This document shows positions 16,857 to 26,779 of a stretch of 64,000 nt of DNA, piece by piece. How positions within the stretch are numbered: the first letter of the stretch is position 1; every line of letters begins with the position of its first letter. The notes beneath the pieces are model-generated. The model was not told the DNA's origin and ran no database searches. It saw only the letters and a list, made by a program, of their open reading frames with translations. Origin of the DNA: Aquipseudomonas alcaligenes (GTDB lineage Bacteria; Pseudomonadota; Gammaproteobacteria; Pseudomonadales; Pseudomonadaceae); assembly GCF_900156545.1 (NCBI RefSeq), contig NZ_FTNW01000007.1, forward strand, positions 265,246 through 329,245, given 5' to 3'. The translations under genes were made by a program, and so were the position numbers.

Positions 16857-18319
16857 TGCCCATGCCCCTCAATCAACTGCTGCCGCAGGCAAGCGGCGCG
16901 ACCCTGATCCGTGAACTGACCCTGGACAGCCGCAAGGTGCGCCCGGGCGACCTGTTCCTCGCCGTGCCGGGCCTGGCCCAGGACGGCCGTGCTCACATTG
17001 TCGATGCCATCGCCCGTGGCGCCGCCGCCGTGGCTTACGAGGCCGAAGGCGCCAATGTAGTCAGCGCCAAGGGCGCCGAACTGGTGGCGATCAAGGGCCT
17101 GGCGGGCCAGCTGTCGGCCATCGCCGGACGTTTCTACGGCGAGCCGAGCCGCGGTGTGCGCCTGGTCGGCGTCACCGGCACCAATGGCAAGACCAGCGTC
17201 AGCCAACTGGTGGCGCAGGCCCTTGATCTGCTGGGCGAGCGCTGCGGCATCGTCGGCACCCTGGGCACCGGTTTCTACGACGCCCTGCAGAGCGGCCGTC
17301 ACACCACGCCCGATCCGGTCGCCGTGCAGGCGACCCTGGCCGACCTCAAGCAGGCCGGCGCACGCGCCGTGGCCATGGAGGTTTCTTCGCACGGTCTGGA
17401 TCAGGGCCGCGTCGCGGCGCTGGACTTCGATGTGGCGGTGTTCACCAACCTGTCGCGCGATCACCTGGACTACCACGGTTCGATGGAAGCCTACGGCGCC
17501 GCCAAGGCCAAGCTGTTCGCCTGGCCGGACCTGAAGTGCCGGGTGATCAACCTGGACGATGACTTCGGTCGCCAGCTGGCAACCGCCGAGTCCGAGGCGC
17601 GCCTGATTGGCTACAGCCTGAGCGACGCCACGGCCTACCTGTTCTGCCGCGAAGCCAAATTCGATGATCACGGGGTGCGGGCCAGCCTGGTCACGCCGCA
17701 GGGCGAAGGCCTGCTGCGCAGCCCGCTGCTCGGTCGTTTCAACCTGAGCAACCTGCTGGCCGTGGTCGGCGCCCTGCTCGGCCTCGGCTATCCGCTGGGT
17801 GATGTGCTGCAGGTGCTGCCGCAGCTGCAGGGGCCGGTCGGGCGCATGCAGCGTTTTGGTGGCCAGAACCAGCCGCTGGTGGTGGTCGACTACGCCCACA
17901 CCCCGGATGCTCTGGAAAAGGTGCTGGAGGCCTTGCGCCCGCACGTCACCGGTCGCCTGCTGTGCCTGTTTGGCTGTGGTGGCGATCGCGACCGCGGCAA
18001 ACGTCCGCTGATGGCTGCGGTGGCCGAGCGCCTGGCCGATGCCGTGCTGGTCACCGATGACAACCCGCGTACGGAAGACCCGGCGCAGATCGTCGCCGAT
18101 ATCCGTGCCGGATTCGCCAAGCCCGAGTCAGTCGAATTCGTCCATGGTCGGGGCGAGGCCATCGCCCGCCTGATCGCTGCCGCGCAGGTAGGTGATGTGG
18201 TGCTGCTGGCCGGCAAGGGGCATGAGGATTACCAGGAGATCGCCGGCGTGCGCCATGCCTTCTCCGACCTCGACGAGACCACCAAGGCGCTGGCCGCCTG
18301 GGAGGTCGCCCATGCTTAA
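16856..18319 (+). CDS. murE: UDP-MurNAc-tripeptide synthetase MurE (meso-diaminopimelate adding)
   Basis: 487 residues, a three-domain Mur ligase. The ATP loop is VGVTGTNGKTSVSQL; MEVSSHGLDQGRV is the family central motif. The C-terminal DDNPRTEDP contains the DNPR signature that selects meso-diaminopimelate, as expected for a Gram-negative wall. Cytoplasmic; adds the third residue of the stem peptide. It overlaps murF by 8 bp. Confidence 0.97.
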   Translation: MPMPLNQLLPQASGATLIRELTLDSRKVRPGDLFLAVPGLAQDGRAHIVDAIARGAAAVAYEAEGANVVSAKGAELVAIKGLAGQLSAIAGRFYGEPSRGVRLVGVTGTNGKTSVSQLVAQALDLLGERCGIVGTLGTGFYDALQSGRHTTPDPVAVQATLADLKQAGARAVAMEVSSHGLDQGRVAALDFDVAVFTNLSRDHLDYHGSMEAYGAAKAKLFAWPDLKCRVINLDDDFGRQLATAESEARLIGYSLSDATAYLFCREAKFDDHGVRASLVTPQGEGLLRSPLLGRFNLSNLLAVVGALLGLGYPLGDVLQVLPQLQGPVGRMQRFGGQNQPLVVVDYAHTPDALEKVLEALRPHVTGRLLCLFGCGGDRDRGKRPLMAAVAERLADAVLVTDDNPRTEDPAQIVADIRAGFAKPESVEFVHGRGEAIARLIAAAQVGDVVLLAGKGHEDYQEIAGVRHAFSDLDETTKALAAWEVAHA

Positions 18320-19685
18320 GCCGTTGCTGCTGAGCGAAGTGGCGCAGGCCCTGGGCGCCCGCGTGATGGGTGCCGATGTGGCGTTTACCGCCGTGTCCAC
18401 CGACAGCCGCAGGATCGAGGCGGGCCAGCTGTTCATCGCCCTGGTCGGGCCGAACTTCGACGGCCATAACTACCTGGCCGATGTCGCCGCCAAGGGTGCC
18501 GTCGCCGCCCTGGTGCAGCGCGAGGTAGCCGGCGCTGCGCTGCCCCAGCTGGTGGTGGACGACACCCGCATCGCTCTCGGCCAGCTTGGCGCGCTCAATC
18601 GCGCAGCCTTCCACAAGCCGCTGGCCGCCGTCACCGGCTCCAGCGGCAAGACCACGGTCAAGGAGATGCTTGCCAGCATCCTGCGCGCTGGTCTGGGCGG
18701 CCCGGTGCTGGCTACCCGTGGCAACCTGAACAATGACCTCGGCGCGCCGCTGACCCTGCTGGAGCTGGCGCCTGAGCATGTCGGCGCGGTGATCGAGCTG
18801 GGTGCCAACCATGTCGGCGAGATCGCCTACACGGTCGGCCTGACCCGCCCGGACGTGGCCATCATCACCAATGCCGGGCTGGCCCATGTCGGCGAGTTCG
18901 GCGGGCCGGAAAAGATCGTCCAGGCCAAGGGCGAAATCCTCGAAGGTCTGGGCGGGCAGGGTGTCGCCGTGCTCAATCGCGATGACAAGGCCTTCGCCAC
19001 CTGGCAGGTGCGCAATGGCGACCGTCGGGCGCTGAGCTTCGCCCTGCTGGATCAGGCGGCTGACGTGCACGCCGCAGAACTCTGGCGCGATGCCCGTGGC
19101 TGTGTCGGCTTTGCCCTGGCCGGCAAGGCTGGCGAGGCGCGCATCCAGCTCAACCTGCTCGGCGAGCACAGCGTGGCCAATGCCCTGGCTGCCGCTGCCG
19201 CTGCGCATGCCCTCGGCGTGCCGCTGGTCGGGATCAAGGCCGGGCTGGAAAGCCTGCAGCCGGTCAAAGGCCGCGCCGTAGCGGCGCTGGCGACGAATGG
19301 CATGCGGGTGATCGATGACAGTTACAACGCCAACCCGCTGTCCATGTGCGCGGCAGTAGATATACTCGCCGCCTTCTCCGGCCGCACCGTCCTGGTGCTG
19401 GGAGACATGGGCGAGTTGGGCGAATGGGCCGAGCAGGGCCATCGCGACGTCGGCGCCCATGCCGCAGGCAAGGTCGATGCGCTCTATGCCGTAGGTCCGC
19501 TGATGGCACATGCCGTCGCGGCTTTCGGTGCCAATGGCCGTCATTTCGCCGATCAAGCCAGCCTGATCGACGCGCTTCGCGCCGAGTCGGGCAACACCAC
19601 AATTCTAATTAAAGGCTCGCGCAGCGCGGCGATGGACAAGGTCGTCGATGCGTTGCTGGATCGGGTATCGGGGGAGGCTCACTAA
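18312..19685 (+). CDS. murF: UDP-MurNAc-pentapeptide synthetase MurF
   Basis: 457 residues. Mur ligase with ATP loop AVTGSSGKTTVKEMLASIL, then ATRGNLNNDLGAPLTLL and VIDDSYNANPLSMCAAVD. It adds D-Ala-D-Ala to the UDP-MurNAc tripeptide in the cytoplasm. ATG at 18312 lies inside the end of murE; the longer upstream frame is only the overlap with murE. Confidence 0.97.
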   Translation: MLKPLLLSEVAQALGARVMGADVAFTAVSTDSRRIEAGQLFIALVGPNFDGHNYLADVAAKGAVAALVQREVAGAALPQLVVDDTRIALGQLGALNRAAFHKPLAAVTGSSGKTTVKEMLASILRAGLGGPVLATRGNLNNDLGAPLTLLELAPEHVGAVIELGANHVGEIAYTVGLTRPDVAIITNAGLAHVGEFGGPEKIVQAKGEILEGLGGQGVAVLNRDDKAFATWQVRNGDRRALSFALLDQAADVHAAELWRDARGCVGFALAGKAGEARIQLNLLGEHSVANALAAAAAAHALGVPLVGIKAGLESLQPVKGRAVAALATNGMRVIDDSYNANPLSMCAAVDILAAFSGRTVLVLGDMGELGEWAEQGHRDVGAHAAGKVDALYAVGPLMAHAVAAFGANGRHFADQASLIDALRAESGNTTILIKGSRSAAMDKVVDALLDRVSGEAH

Positions 19686-19687
19686 TC

Positions 19688-20770
19688 ATGCTGCTGCTGC
19701 TGGCGGAGTACCTGCAACAGTTCCACACCGGCTTCGGGGTCTTCCAGTACCTGACCCTGCGCGGCATCCTCGGCGTGCTCACCGCCCTGGCCCTGTCGCT
19801 ATGGCTCGGTCCGTGGATGATCCGTACCCTGCAGATCCGTCAGATCGGCCAGGCCGTGCGCAATGATGGCCCGCAGTCTCACCTGTCGAAGAAGGGCACG
19901 CCGACCATGGGCGGCGCGCTGATCCTCACCGCCATCGCCGTCAGCACCCTGCTCTGGGCCGACCTGACCAACCGCTACGTGTGGACCGTGCTGGCCGTGA
20001 CCCTGCTGTTCGGCGCCATCGGCTGGGTCGACGACTACCGCAAGGTGATCGAGAAGAACTCGCGCGGCCTGCCGAGCCGCTGGAAGTATTTCTGGCAGTC
20101 GGTCTTCGGCCTGGCCGCCGCCATCTTCCTCTATATGACAGCGCAGAGCCCGGTGGAAACCACCCTGATCGTGCCGGTGCTGAAGGACGTGGCGATTCCG
20201 CTGGGCGTCGGCTTCGTGGTGCTGACCTACTTCGTCATCGTCGGCACCAGCAACGCGGTGAACCTGACCGACGGCCTCGACGGCCTGGCCATCCTGCCGA
20301 CCGTGATGGTGGCCGGCGCGCTGGCGATCTTCTGCTACCTGTCGGGCAACATCAAATTCGCTGAATACCTGCTGATTCCCTATGTGCCGGGCGCCGGCGA
20401 GCTGATCGTGTTCTGCGCCGCGCTGGTTGGTGCCGGCCTCGGCTTCCTCTGGTTCAACACTTACCCGGCCCAGGTGTTCATGGGCGACGTCGGTGCGCTG
20501 GCCCTCGGTGCCGCGCTGGGCACCATCGCCGTGATCGTCCGCCAGGAGATCGTGCTGTTCATCATGGGCGGCGTGTTCGTCATGGAAACCCTGTCGGTGA
20601 TGATCCAGGTCGCCAGCTTCAAGCTGACCGGCAAGCGCGTGTTCCGCATGGCGCCGATCCACCACCACTTCGAACTCAAAGGCTGGCCGGAGCCGCGTGT
20701 GATCGTGCGCTTCTGGATCATCACCGTGATCCTGGTGCTGGTCGGCCTGGCCACCCTGAAGCTGAGGTAA
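19688..20770 (+). CDS. mraY: phospho-MurNAc-pentapeptide translocase MraY
   Basis: 360 residues and about ten membrane helices. Family motifs are NDGPQSHLSKKGTPTMGG, the acidic DDYRKVIEKNSRGL, NAVNLTDGLDGLA and the HHHFELKGWPE loop. It moves phospho-MurNAc-pentapeptide onto undecaprenyl phosphate to form lipid I at the inner membrane. The start lies two bases after the murF stop. Confidence 0.97.
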   Translation: MLLLLAEYLQQFHTGFGVFQYLTLRGILGVLTALALSLWLGPWMIRTLQIRQIGQAVRNDGPQSHLSKKGTPTMGGALILTAIAVSTLLWADLTNRYVWTVLAVTLLFGAIGWVDDYRKVIEKNSRGLPSRWKYFWQSVFGLAAAIFLYMTAQSPVETTLIVPVLKDVAIPLGVGFVVLTYFVIVGTSNAVNLTDGLDGLAILPTVMVAGALAIFCYLSGNIKFAEYLLIPYVPGAGELIVFCAALVGAGLGFLWFNTYPAQVFMGDVGALALGAALGTIAVIVRQEIVLFIMGGVFVMETLSVMIQVASFKLTGKRVFRMAPIHHHFELKGWPEPRVIVRFWIITVILVLVGLATLKLR

Positions 20771-20776
20771 TAGAGA

Positions 20777-22123
20777 GTGTCGCTGATCGCTTCCGACCAG
20801 TTCCGCATCGTTGTCGGCCTCGGCAAGAGCGGCATGTCACTGGTGCGCTTCCTGGCGCAGCAGGGCGTGCGCTTCGCCGTGGCCGATACCCGCGCGAACC
20901 CGCCGGAGCTGGCGACCCTGCAGCGCGACTACCCCGAGGTGGAAGTGCGCTGCGGCGAGCTGGACGTCGACTTCCTGTGCCGCGCCTCGGAGCTCTACGT
21001 GAGCCCCGGCCTGGCCCTGGCCACCCCGGCGCTGCGCGAAGCGGCCGCCCGTGGGGTGAAGATGTCCGGCGATATCGACCTGTTCACCCGCCATGCCAAG
21101 GCGCCGATCGTCGCCATTACCGGTTCCAACGCCAAGAGCACCGTGACCACCCTGGTCGGTGAGATGGCGGCTGCGGCCGGCAGGAAGGTCGCGGTCGGAG
21201 GCAATATCGGTACCCCGGCGCTGGACCTGCTCAGCGACGAGGTCGAGCTGTACGTGCTGGAGCTGTCCAGCTTCCAGCTGGAGACCACCGAGCGCCTGGG
21301 CGCCGAGGTCGCCACCTGCCTGAACATCAGCGAAGACCATATGGATCGCTATGACGGCATGGCCCAGTACCACCTGGCCAAACACCGCATCTTCCGCGGT
21401 GCCCGCCAGGTGGTGGTGAATCGCGACGACGCCTTGTCGCGTCCGCTGATCGCCGACCAGGTGCCATGCTGGACTTTCGGCCTGGGCAAGCCGGACTTCA
21501 AGCGTTTCGGCCTGATCGAAGAGGGCGGTGAGAAATACCTGGCCTTCCAGTTCGAGACCCTGATGCCGACCGCCGAACTGAAGATCCGTGGCGCGCACAA
21601 TCAATCCAACGCCCTGGCGGCCCTGGCCCTGGGGCACGCCGTCGGCCTGCCGTTCGAGGCCATGCTCGACACCCTGCGTCGCTTTGTCGGCCTGCCGCAC
21701 CGCTGCCAGTGGGTGCGCGAGCTGCGTGGCGTGGGTTACTACGACGACTCCAAGGCCACCAACGTCGGCGCCGCCCTGGCCGCCATCGAAGGCCTGGGCG
21801 CGGATATCGCCGGCAAGCTGGTGCTGATCGCCGGTGGCGACGGCAAGGGCGCCGACTTCTCTGCACTGAAGGCGCCGGTGGCCCGCTTCTGCCGCGCCGT
21901 GGTGCTGCTCGGCCGCGACGCCGAGCAGATCGCCGACGCGCTGGGCGACGCCGCACCGCTGGTGCGGGTGAAGGCGCTGGACGAGGCCGTGCAGCGCTGT
22001 GCCGAACTGGCCCAGACTGGTGACGCCGTGCTGCTGTCGCCAGCCTGCGCCAGCCTGGACATGTTCAAGAACTTCGAAGAGCGTGGGCGCCTGTTCGCCC
22101 AGGCGGCGGAGGGCCTGCAATGA
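20777..22123 (+). CDS. murD: UDP-MurNAc-L-alanine:D-glutamate ligase MurD
   Basis: 448 residues. N-terminal nucleotide-sugar domain (RIVVGLGKSGMSLVRFLAQQ), ATP loop ITGSNAKSTVTTLVGEM (Ala where many MurD have Gly), then HRCQWVRELRGVGYYDDSKA and the C-terminal LLSPACASLDMFKNFEERG. It adds D-Glu to UDP-MurNAc-L-Ala. GTG start with a weak AGAG ribosome site; it overlaps ftsW by 4 bp. Confidence 0.97.
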   Translation: MSLIASDQFRIVVGLGKSGMSLVRFLAQQGVRFAVADTRANPPELATLQRDYPEVEVRCGELDVDFLCRASELYVSPGLALATPALREAAARGVKMSGDIDLFTRHAKAPIVAITGSNAKSTVTTLVGEMAAAAGRKVAVGGNIGTPALDLLSDEVELYVLELSSFQLETTERLGAEVATCLNISEDHMDRYDGMAQYHLAKHRIFRGARQVVVNRDDALSRPLIADQVPCWTFGLGKPDFKRFGLIEEGGEKYLAFQFETLMPTAELKIRGAHNQSNALAALALGHAVGLPFEAMLDTLRRFVGLPHRCQWVRELRGVGYYDDSKATNVGAALAAIEGLGADIAGKLVLIAGGDGKGADFSALKAPVARFCRAVVLLGRDAEQIADALGDAAPLVRVKALDEAVQRCAELAQTGDAVLLSPACASLDMFKNFEERGRLFAQAAEGLQ

Positions 22124-23343
22124 CCCTGCTTGCCCGTCTGTTCGCCGCTCCGTCGCCGCTGCGCACCCGCCGCGGTATCGACCTCGACTTCCCGCTGCTG
22201 GCCGGTTGTCTGGCCCTGCTCGGCCTGGGCCTGGTGATGATCACCTCGGCCAGCTCGGAAGTCGCCGCGGCGCTGTCGGGTAATCCGCTGTACCACATGA
22301 TCCGCCACCTGATTTACCTGGCCATCGGCATCAGCGCGGCCGTGGTCACCCTGCTGATTCCCATGGCCTTCTGGCAGCGCTACGGCGCCAGCCTGCTGCT
22401 GATCGCCTTTGCCCTGCTGGTGCTGGTGCTGATTCCCGGCATCGGTCGCGAAGTCAACGGCGCCAAGCGCTGGATCGGCTTCGGTCTGTTCAACCTGCAG
22501 CCGTCCGAGCTGGCCAAGCTGTTCACCGTGGTGTTCATCGCCGGCTATCTGGTGCGGCGCCAGGACGAAGTGCGCGAAAAACTCTCCGGCTTCCTCAAGC
22601 CGATGCTGGTGCTCGGCCCGATGGCCGTGCTGCTGCTGGCCGAGCCGGACTTCGGCGCCACCGTGGTGCTGGTCGGTTCCTGCATCGCCATGCTGTTCCT
22701 CGGCGGCATCAACCTGGTGCGTTTCATTCCGCTGGCCGCCTGCGTGCTGGTGCTCGGCGCCGTCGTCATGACCAGCCAGGCCTACCGCCTGGAGCGCCTG
22801 ACCAACTTCGTCGACCCCTGGGCCGACCAGTACGGTGCCGGCTACCAGCTGAGCCAGGCGCTGATCGCCTTCGGCCGCGGCGAGTGGCTCGGCGTTGGCC
22901 TGGGCAACAGCATCCAGAAGCAGTTCTACCTGCCCGAGGCGCATACCGACTTCGTCTTCGCCGTGCTGGCCGAGGAACTGGGCATGGTCGGCGCGCTGAT
23001 CACCGTCGGCCTGTTCGTCTTTGTCGCCGTGCGCGCCCTGTACATCGGCCTGTGGGCCGAGAAGGCCAAGCAGTTCTTCGCCGCCTACGTGGCCTATGGC
23101 ATCGCCATCCAGTGGATCGGCCAGGTGCTGATCAATATCGGCGTGAACGTCGGCCTGCTGCCGACCAAGGGCCTGACCCTGCCGTTCCTCAGCTACGGCG
23201 GCAGCTCCCTGATCATCTGCTGCGTCAGCCTGGCCATGCTCCTGCGCATCGAGTGGGAGCGGCGTACGTCGCTGGGCAGCGAGGACATCGAATTCAGCGA
23301 GTCGGACTTCTTCGACACCGAGGAGGTCAAGCATGCGCGGTAA
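22120..23343 (+). CDS. ftsW: septal peptidoglycan glycosyltransferase FtsW
   Basis: 407 residues, a SEDS-family protein with about ten membrane helices. Diagnostic stretches are GAKRWIGFGLFNLQPSELAK, LLLAEPDFGATVVL and the late PFLSYGGSSLIICC. It polymerises lipid II at the septum with FtsI as transpeptidase partner. It overlaps murD (4 bp) and murG (11 bp). Confidence 0.96.
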   Translation: MTLLARLFAAPSPLRTRRGIDLDFPLLAGCLALLGLGLVMITSASSEVAAALSGNPLYHMIRHLIYLAIGISAAVVTLLIPMAFWQRYGASLLLIAFALLVLVLIPGIGREVNGAKRWIGFGLFNLQPSELAKLFTVVFIAGYLVRRQDEVREKLSGFLKPMLVLGPMAVLLLAEPDFGATVVLVGSCIAMLFLGGINLVRFIPLAACVLVLGAVVMTSQAYRLERLTNFVDPWADQYGAGYQLSQALIAFGRGEWLGVGLGNSIQKQFYLPEAHTDFVFAVLAEELGMVGALITVGLFVFVAVRALYIGLWAEKAKQFFAAYVAYGIAIQWIGQVLINIGVNVGLLPTKGLTLPFLSYGGSSLIICCVSLAMLLRIEWERRTSLGSEDIEFSESDFFDTEEVKHAR

Positions 23344-24403
23344 CGTCCTGATCATGGCCGGCGGCACCGGCGGCCACGTATTCCCGGCGCTGGCCTGCGC
23401 CCGCGAGTTCCAGGCGCGCGGCTATGCCGTGCACTGGCTGGGCACGCCGCGTGGCATCGAGAATGAGCTGGTGCCGGCCGCCGGGCTGCCGCTGCACCTG
23501 ATCCAGGTTTCCGGCCTGCGCGGCAAGGGCAAGCTGTCGCTGCTCAAGGCGCCGTTCCAGCTGGTGCGCGCCCTGTTCCAGGCGCGCAAAGTGATGCGCG
23601 AGCTGCAGCCGGTCTGCGTGCTCGGCATGGGCGGCTACGTCACCGGCCCCGGCGGTCTGGCTGCACGGCTGAATGGCGCGCCGCTGGTGATTCACGAGCA
23701 GAACGCCGTGGCCGGCACCGCCAACCGCAGCCTAGCGCCTTTTGCCAAGCGCGTGTGCGAGGCCTTCCCGAACACCTTCGGTAAGGCTGCCAAGCTGCGC
23801 ACCACCGGTAACCCGGTGCGTGAGGAGCTGTTCCTGGAAACGCCGCGCGACAGCCTCAAGGGTCGCAAGCCGCGCCTGCTGGTGCTGGGCGGCAGCCTGG
23901 GCGCCGAGCCGCTGAACAAGCTGATTCCCGCCGCGCTGGCCAAGCTGCCGGCCGACTTGCGTCCGAAGGTGTTCCATCAGGCGGGCAAGCAACATGACGC
24001 CGTTACCGCGGAGCGTTATCGCGAAGTCGCGGTCGAAGCCGAGGTCGCGCCCTTCATCAAGGACATGGCCGGCGCCTACGCCTGGGCCGACCTGGTGATC
24101 TGCCGTGCCGGTGCGCTGACCGTCAGCGAGCTGGCCGCCGCCGGCCTGCCGTCCTTCCTGGTGCCGCTGCCGCACGCGATCGACGACCACCAGACCCGCA
24201 ATGCCGACTATCTGGCCAAGGAGGGCGCCGCCGTCCTTCTGCCGCAACATGCCACTGACGCGGACAAGCTCGCCGCGCAGCTGACCGAGGTTCTGATGCA
24301 CCCTGAAAAACTCAAGACCATGGGCCGCACCGCGCGCACCCTGGCCAAACCGGACGCCACCCGTACGGTGGTCGATATCTGCCTGGAGGTGGCCCGTGGC
24401 TAA
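23333..24403 (+). CDS. murG: lipid II synthase MurG (GlcNAc transferase)
   Basis: 356 residues, GT-B fold. N-terminal MAGGTGGHVFPALACAREF binds the lipid I side; VLGGSLGAEPLN and LPHAIDDHQTRNADYL belong to the UDP-GlcNAc-binding half. It converts lipid I to lipid II on the cytoplasmic face of the membrane. It overlaps ftsW and murC. Confidence 0.97.
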   Translation: MRGNVLIMAGGTGGHVFPALACAREFQARGYAVHWLGTPRGIENELVPAAGLPLHLIQVSGLRGKGKLSLLKAPFQLVRALFQARKVMRELQPVCVLGMGGYVTGPGGLAARLNGAPLVIHEQNAVAGTANRSLAPFAKRVCEAFPNTFGKAAKLRTTGNPVREELFLETPRDSLKGRKPRLLVLGGSLGAEPLNKLIPAALAKLPADLRPKVFHQAGKQHDAVTAERYREVAVEAEVAPFIKDMAGAYAWADLVICRAGALTVSELAAAGLPSFLVPLPHAIDDHQTRNADYLAKEGAAVLLPQHATDADKLAAQLTEVLMHPEKLKTMGRTARTLAKPDATRTVVDICLEVARG

Positions 24404-25838
24404 GTCTCCCGCCGCTGCCCGTTCGGAAATCCGCCGCATGCGCCGCATCCGCCGCATCCACTTCGTCGGTATCGGCGGCGCCGGCATGTGCGGCATTGCC
24501 GAGGTGCTGCTGAACCTGGGCTACGAAGTGTCCGGCTCGGACCTCAAGGCCTCGGCCGTGACCGAGCGCCTGGAAAGCTTCGGTGCCACCGTGTTCATCG
24601 GCCACCGTGCCGAGAATGCCGAGCAGGCCGACGTGCTGGTAGTGTCCAGCGCCATCAACACCGCCAACCCGGAAGTGGCCACCGCCCTGGAGCGCCGCAT
24701 CCCGGTGGTGCCGCGCGCCGAGATGCTCGCCGAGCTGATGCGCTATCGCCACGGTGTGGCCGTGGCCGGCACCCACGGCAAGACCACTACCACCAGCTTG
24801 CTGGCGTCGGTATTCGCCGCCGGCGGCCTGGACCCGACCTTCGTCATCGGCGGCCGTCTGAACGCTGCCGGCACCAATGCCCAGCTGGGCAGCAGCCGCT
24901 ACCTGATCGCCGAGGCGGACGAGAGCGACGCCAGCTTCCTGCACCTGCAGCCGATGGTTTCGGTGGTCACCAATATCGACGCCGACCACATGAGCACCTA
25001 CGGCGGCGACTTCAATGTACTGAAGAAGACCTTCGTCGAGTTCCTGCACAACCTGCCGTTCTACGGCCTGGCCGTGCTCTGTGTGGATGACCCGGTGGTG
25101 CGCGAGCTGCTGCCGCAGGTGGCCCGCCCGACCGTGACCTACGGCTTCTCGGAAGATGCCGACGTACGCGCCATCAATGTGCGTCAGGAAGGCATGCGCA
25201 CCCACTTCACCGCGCTGCGCCGCGATCGCGAGCCGCTTGACGTGTCGGTGAACATGCCCGGCAACCACAATGTATTGAACGCACTGGCGACCATCGCCAT
25301 CGCCACCGACGAAGGCATCGAGGATGCCGCCATCGTCCAGGGCCTTTCGGGCTTCCAGGGCGTCGGCCGGCGCTTCCAGGTGTACGGCGAACTGCCGGTG
25401 GACGGTGGCAGCGTGATGCTGGTCGACGATTACGGCCACCACCCGCGCGAAGTCGCCGCGGTGATCAAGGCCGTGCGCGGCGGCTGGGCCGAGCGTCGCC
25501 TGGTGATCCTGTACCAGCCGCACCGCTACAGCCGTACCCGCGACCTCTACGAGGACTTCGTGCAGGTGTTGGGCGACGCCAACGTGCTGCTGCTGATGGA
25601 GGTGTACCCGGCCGGCGAGGAACCGATTCCCGGTGCCGACAGCCGTCACCTGTGCCACAGCATCCGCCAGCGCGGCCAGCTCGACCCGATCTACGTCGAG
25701 CGGGGTGTCGACCTCGCCCCCATCATCAAACCGCTGCTGCGTGCCGGCGACATCCTGCTGTGTCAGGGCGCCGGTGACATCGGCGGCGTGGCCCCGCAAC
25801 TGATCAAGCACCCGCTGTTCCAAGGTGACGTGAAATGA
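24396..25838 (+). CDS. murC: UDP-MurNAc:L-alanine ligase MurC
   Basis: 480 residues. HFVGIGGAGMCGIAEVLLNL is the N-terminal UDP-binding motif and VAGTHGKTTTTSLLASVF the ATP loop; DDYGHHPREVAAVIKAV lies in the C-terminal domain. It catalyses the first stem-peptide addition. GTG start inside the end of murG. The N-terminus has an unusual run of Arg codons (residues 10-20: RRMRRIRRI). It overlaps ddlB by 4 bp. Confidence 0.97.
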   Translation: MAKSPAAARSEIRRMRRIRRIHFVGIGGAGMCGIAEVLLNLGYEVSGSDLKASAVTERLESFGATVFIGHRAENAEQADVLVVSSAINTANPEVATALERRIPVVPRAEMLAELMRYRHGVAVAGTHGKTTTTSLLASVFAAGGLDPTFVIGGRLNAAGTNAQLGSSRYLIAEADESDASFLHLQPMVSVVTNIDADHMSTYGGDFNVLKKTFVEFLHNLPFYGLAVLCVDDPVVRELLPQVARPTVTYGFSEDADVRAINVRQEGMRTHFTALRRDREPLDVSVNMPGNHNVLNALATIAIATDEGIEDAAIVQGLSGFQGVGRRFQVYGELPVDGGSVMLVDDYGHHPREVAAVIKAVRGGWAERRLVILYQPHRYSRTRDLYEDFVQVLGDANVLLLMEVYPAGEEPIPGADSRHLCHSIRQRGQLDPIYVERGVDLAPIIKPLLRAGDILLCQGAGDIGGVAPQLIKHPLFQGDVK

Positions 25839-26776
25839 GCCTGCATTCCTCCCTCGATCCCAAGGCCTTCGGTCGCGTCGCCGTGCTGTTTGGCGGCAAG
25901 AGCGCCGAGCGCGCGGTATCGCTGAAGTCCGGCGCCGCCGTGCTGGAAGCGCTGCAGAGCGCCGGCGTGGATGCCTTCGGCATCGACGTCGGTGACGACT
26001 TCCTGCAGCGCCTGGCCGCCGAGAAGATCGATCGCGCCTTTATCGTGCTGCATGGCCGCGGCGGCGAGGACGGTTCCATGCAGGGCCTGCTGGAATGCGC
26101 CGGCATCCCCTACACCGGCAGCGGCATCCTCGCCTCGGCCCTGGCCATGGACAAGCTGCGCACCAAGCGCGTGTGGCTGAGCCTGGGGCTGCCGACGCCC
26201 AACCATGCGGTGCTGGCCAGCGAGGCGGATTGCCGCGCGGCCGCCGCCGCGCTGGGCTTCCCGCTGATCGTCAAACCGGCGCACGAAGGTTCCAGCATCG
26301 GCATGGCCAAGGTCGCCGATGTCGACGCGCTGATCGCCGCCTGGAAGGACGCCAGCCAGTACGACTCGCAGGTGCTGGTCGAGCAGTGGATCGCCGGCCC
26401 CGAGTTCACCGTGGCCATGCTGCGCGGTCAGGTGCTGCCGCCGATCGGCCTGGGCACCCCGCACAGCTTCTACGACTACGACGCCAAGTACCTGGCCAGT
26501 GACACCCAGTACCGCATCCCCTGCGGCCTGTCGGCCGACAAGGAGGCGGAGCTGAAGGCGCTGACCACGCGCGCTTGCGAGGCCGTGGGCACTCAGGGCT
26601 GGGCCCGCGCCGATGTGATGCAGGACGCCAACGGCCAGTTCTGGCTGCTGGAAGTCAACACCGTGCCGGGCATGACCGATCACAGCCTGGTACCGATGGC
26701 CGCGCGTGCCGCCGGTCTGGACTTCCAGCAGCTGGTGCTGGCGATCCTGGCCGACAGCGTCGAGGCGAGGGGTTAA
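25835..26776 (+). CDS. ddlB: D-alanine--D-alanine ligase B
   Basis: 313 residues, ATP-grasp fold. VLFGGKSAERAVSLKSG at the N-terminus, VLHGRGGEDGSMQGLLE, the IVKPAHEGSSIGMAKV nucleotide loop and the metal-binding EVNTVPGMTDHSLVP are intact. It makes the D-Ala-D-Ala dipeptide that MurF uses. Placement between murC and ftsQ is the standard position of ddlB. Confidence 0.96.
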   Translation: MSLHSSLDPKAFGRVAVLFGGKSAERAVSLKSGAAVLEALQSAGVDAFGIDVGDDFLQRLAAEKIDRAFIVLHGRGGEDGSMQGLLECAGIPYTGSGILASALAMDKLRTKRVWLSLGLPTPNHAVLASEADCRAAAAALGFPLIVKPAHEGSSIGMAKVADVDALIAAWKDASQYDSQVLVEQWIAGPEFTVAMLRGQVLPPIGLGTPHSFYDYDAKYLASDTQYRIPCGLSADKEAELKALTTRACEAVGTQGWARADVMQDANGQFWLLEVNTVPGMTDHSLVPMAARAAGLDFQQLVLAILADSVEARG

Positions 26777-26779
26777 GCC

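Noticed and set aside
20777..22123. MurD ATP loop GSNAKST with Ala for Gly as a possible defect
   Set aside because: From memory this variant is common in pseudomonad MurD proteins and the Lys and Ser/Thr are intact.
21739..23367. Long open frame on the minus strand (542 codons) opposite murD-ftsW
   Set aside because: Shadow of GC-rich third positions: low-complexity His/Gln/Gly/Asp-rich translation with no family match, fully inside two certain genes.
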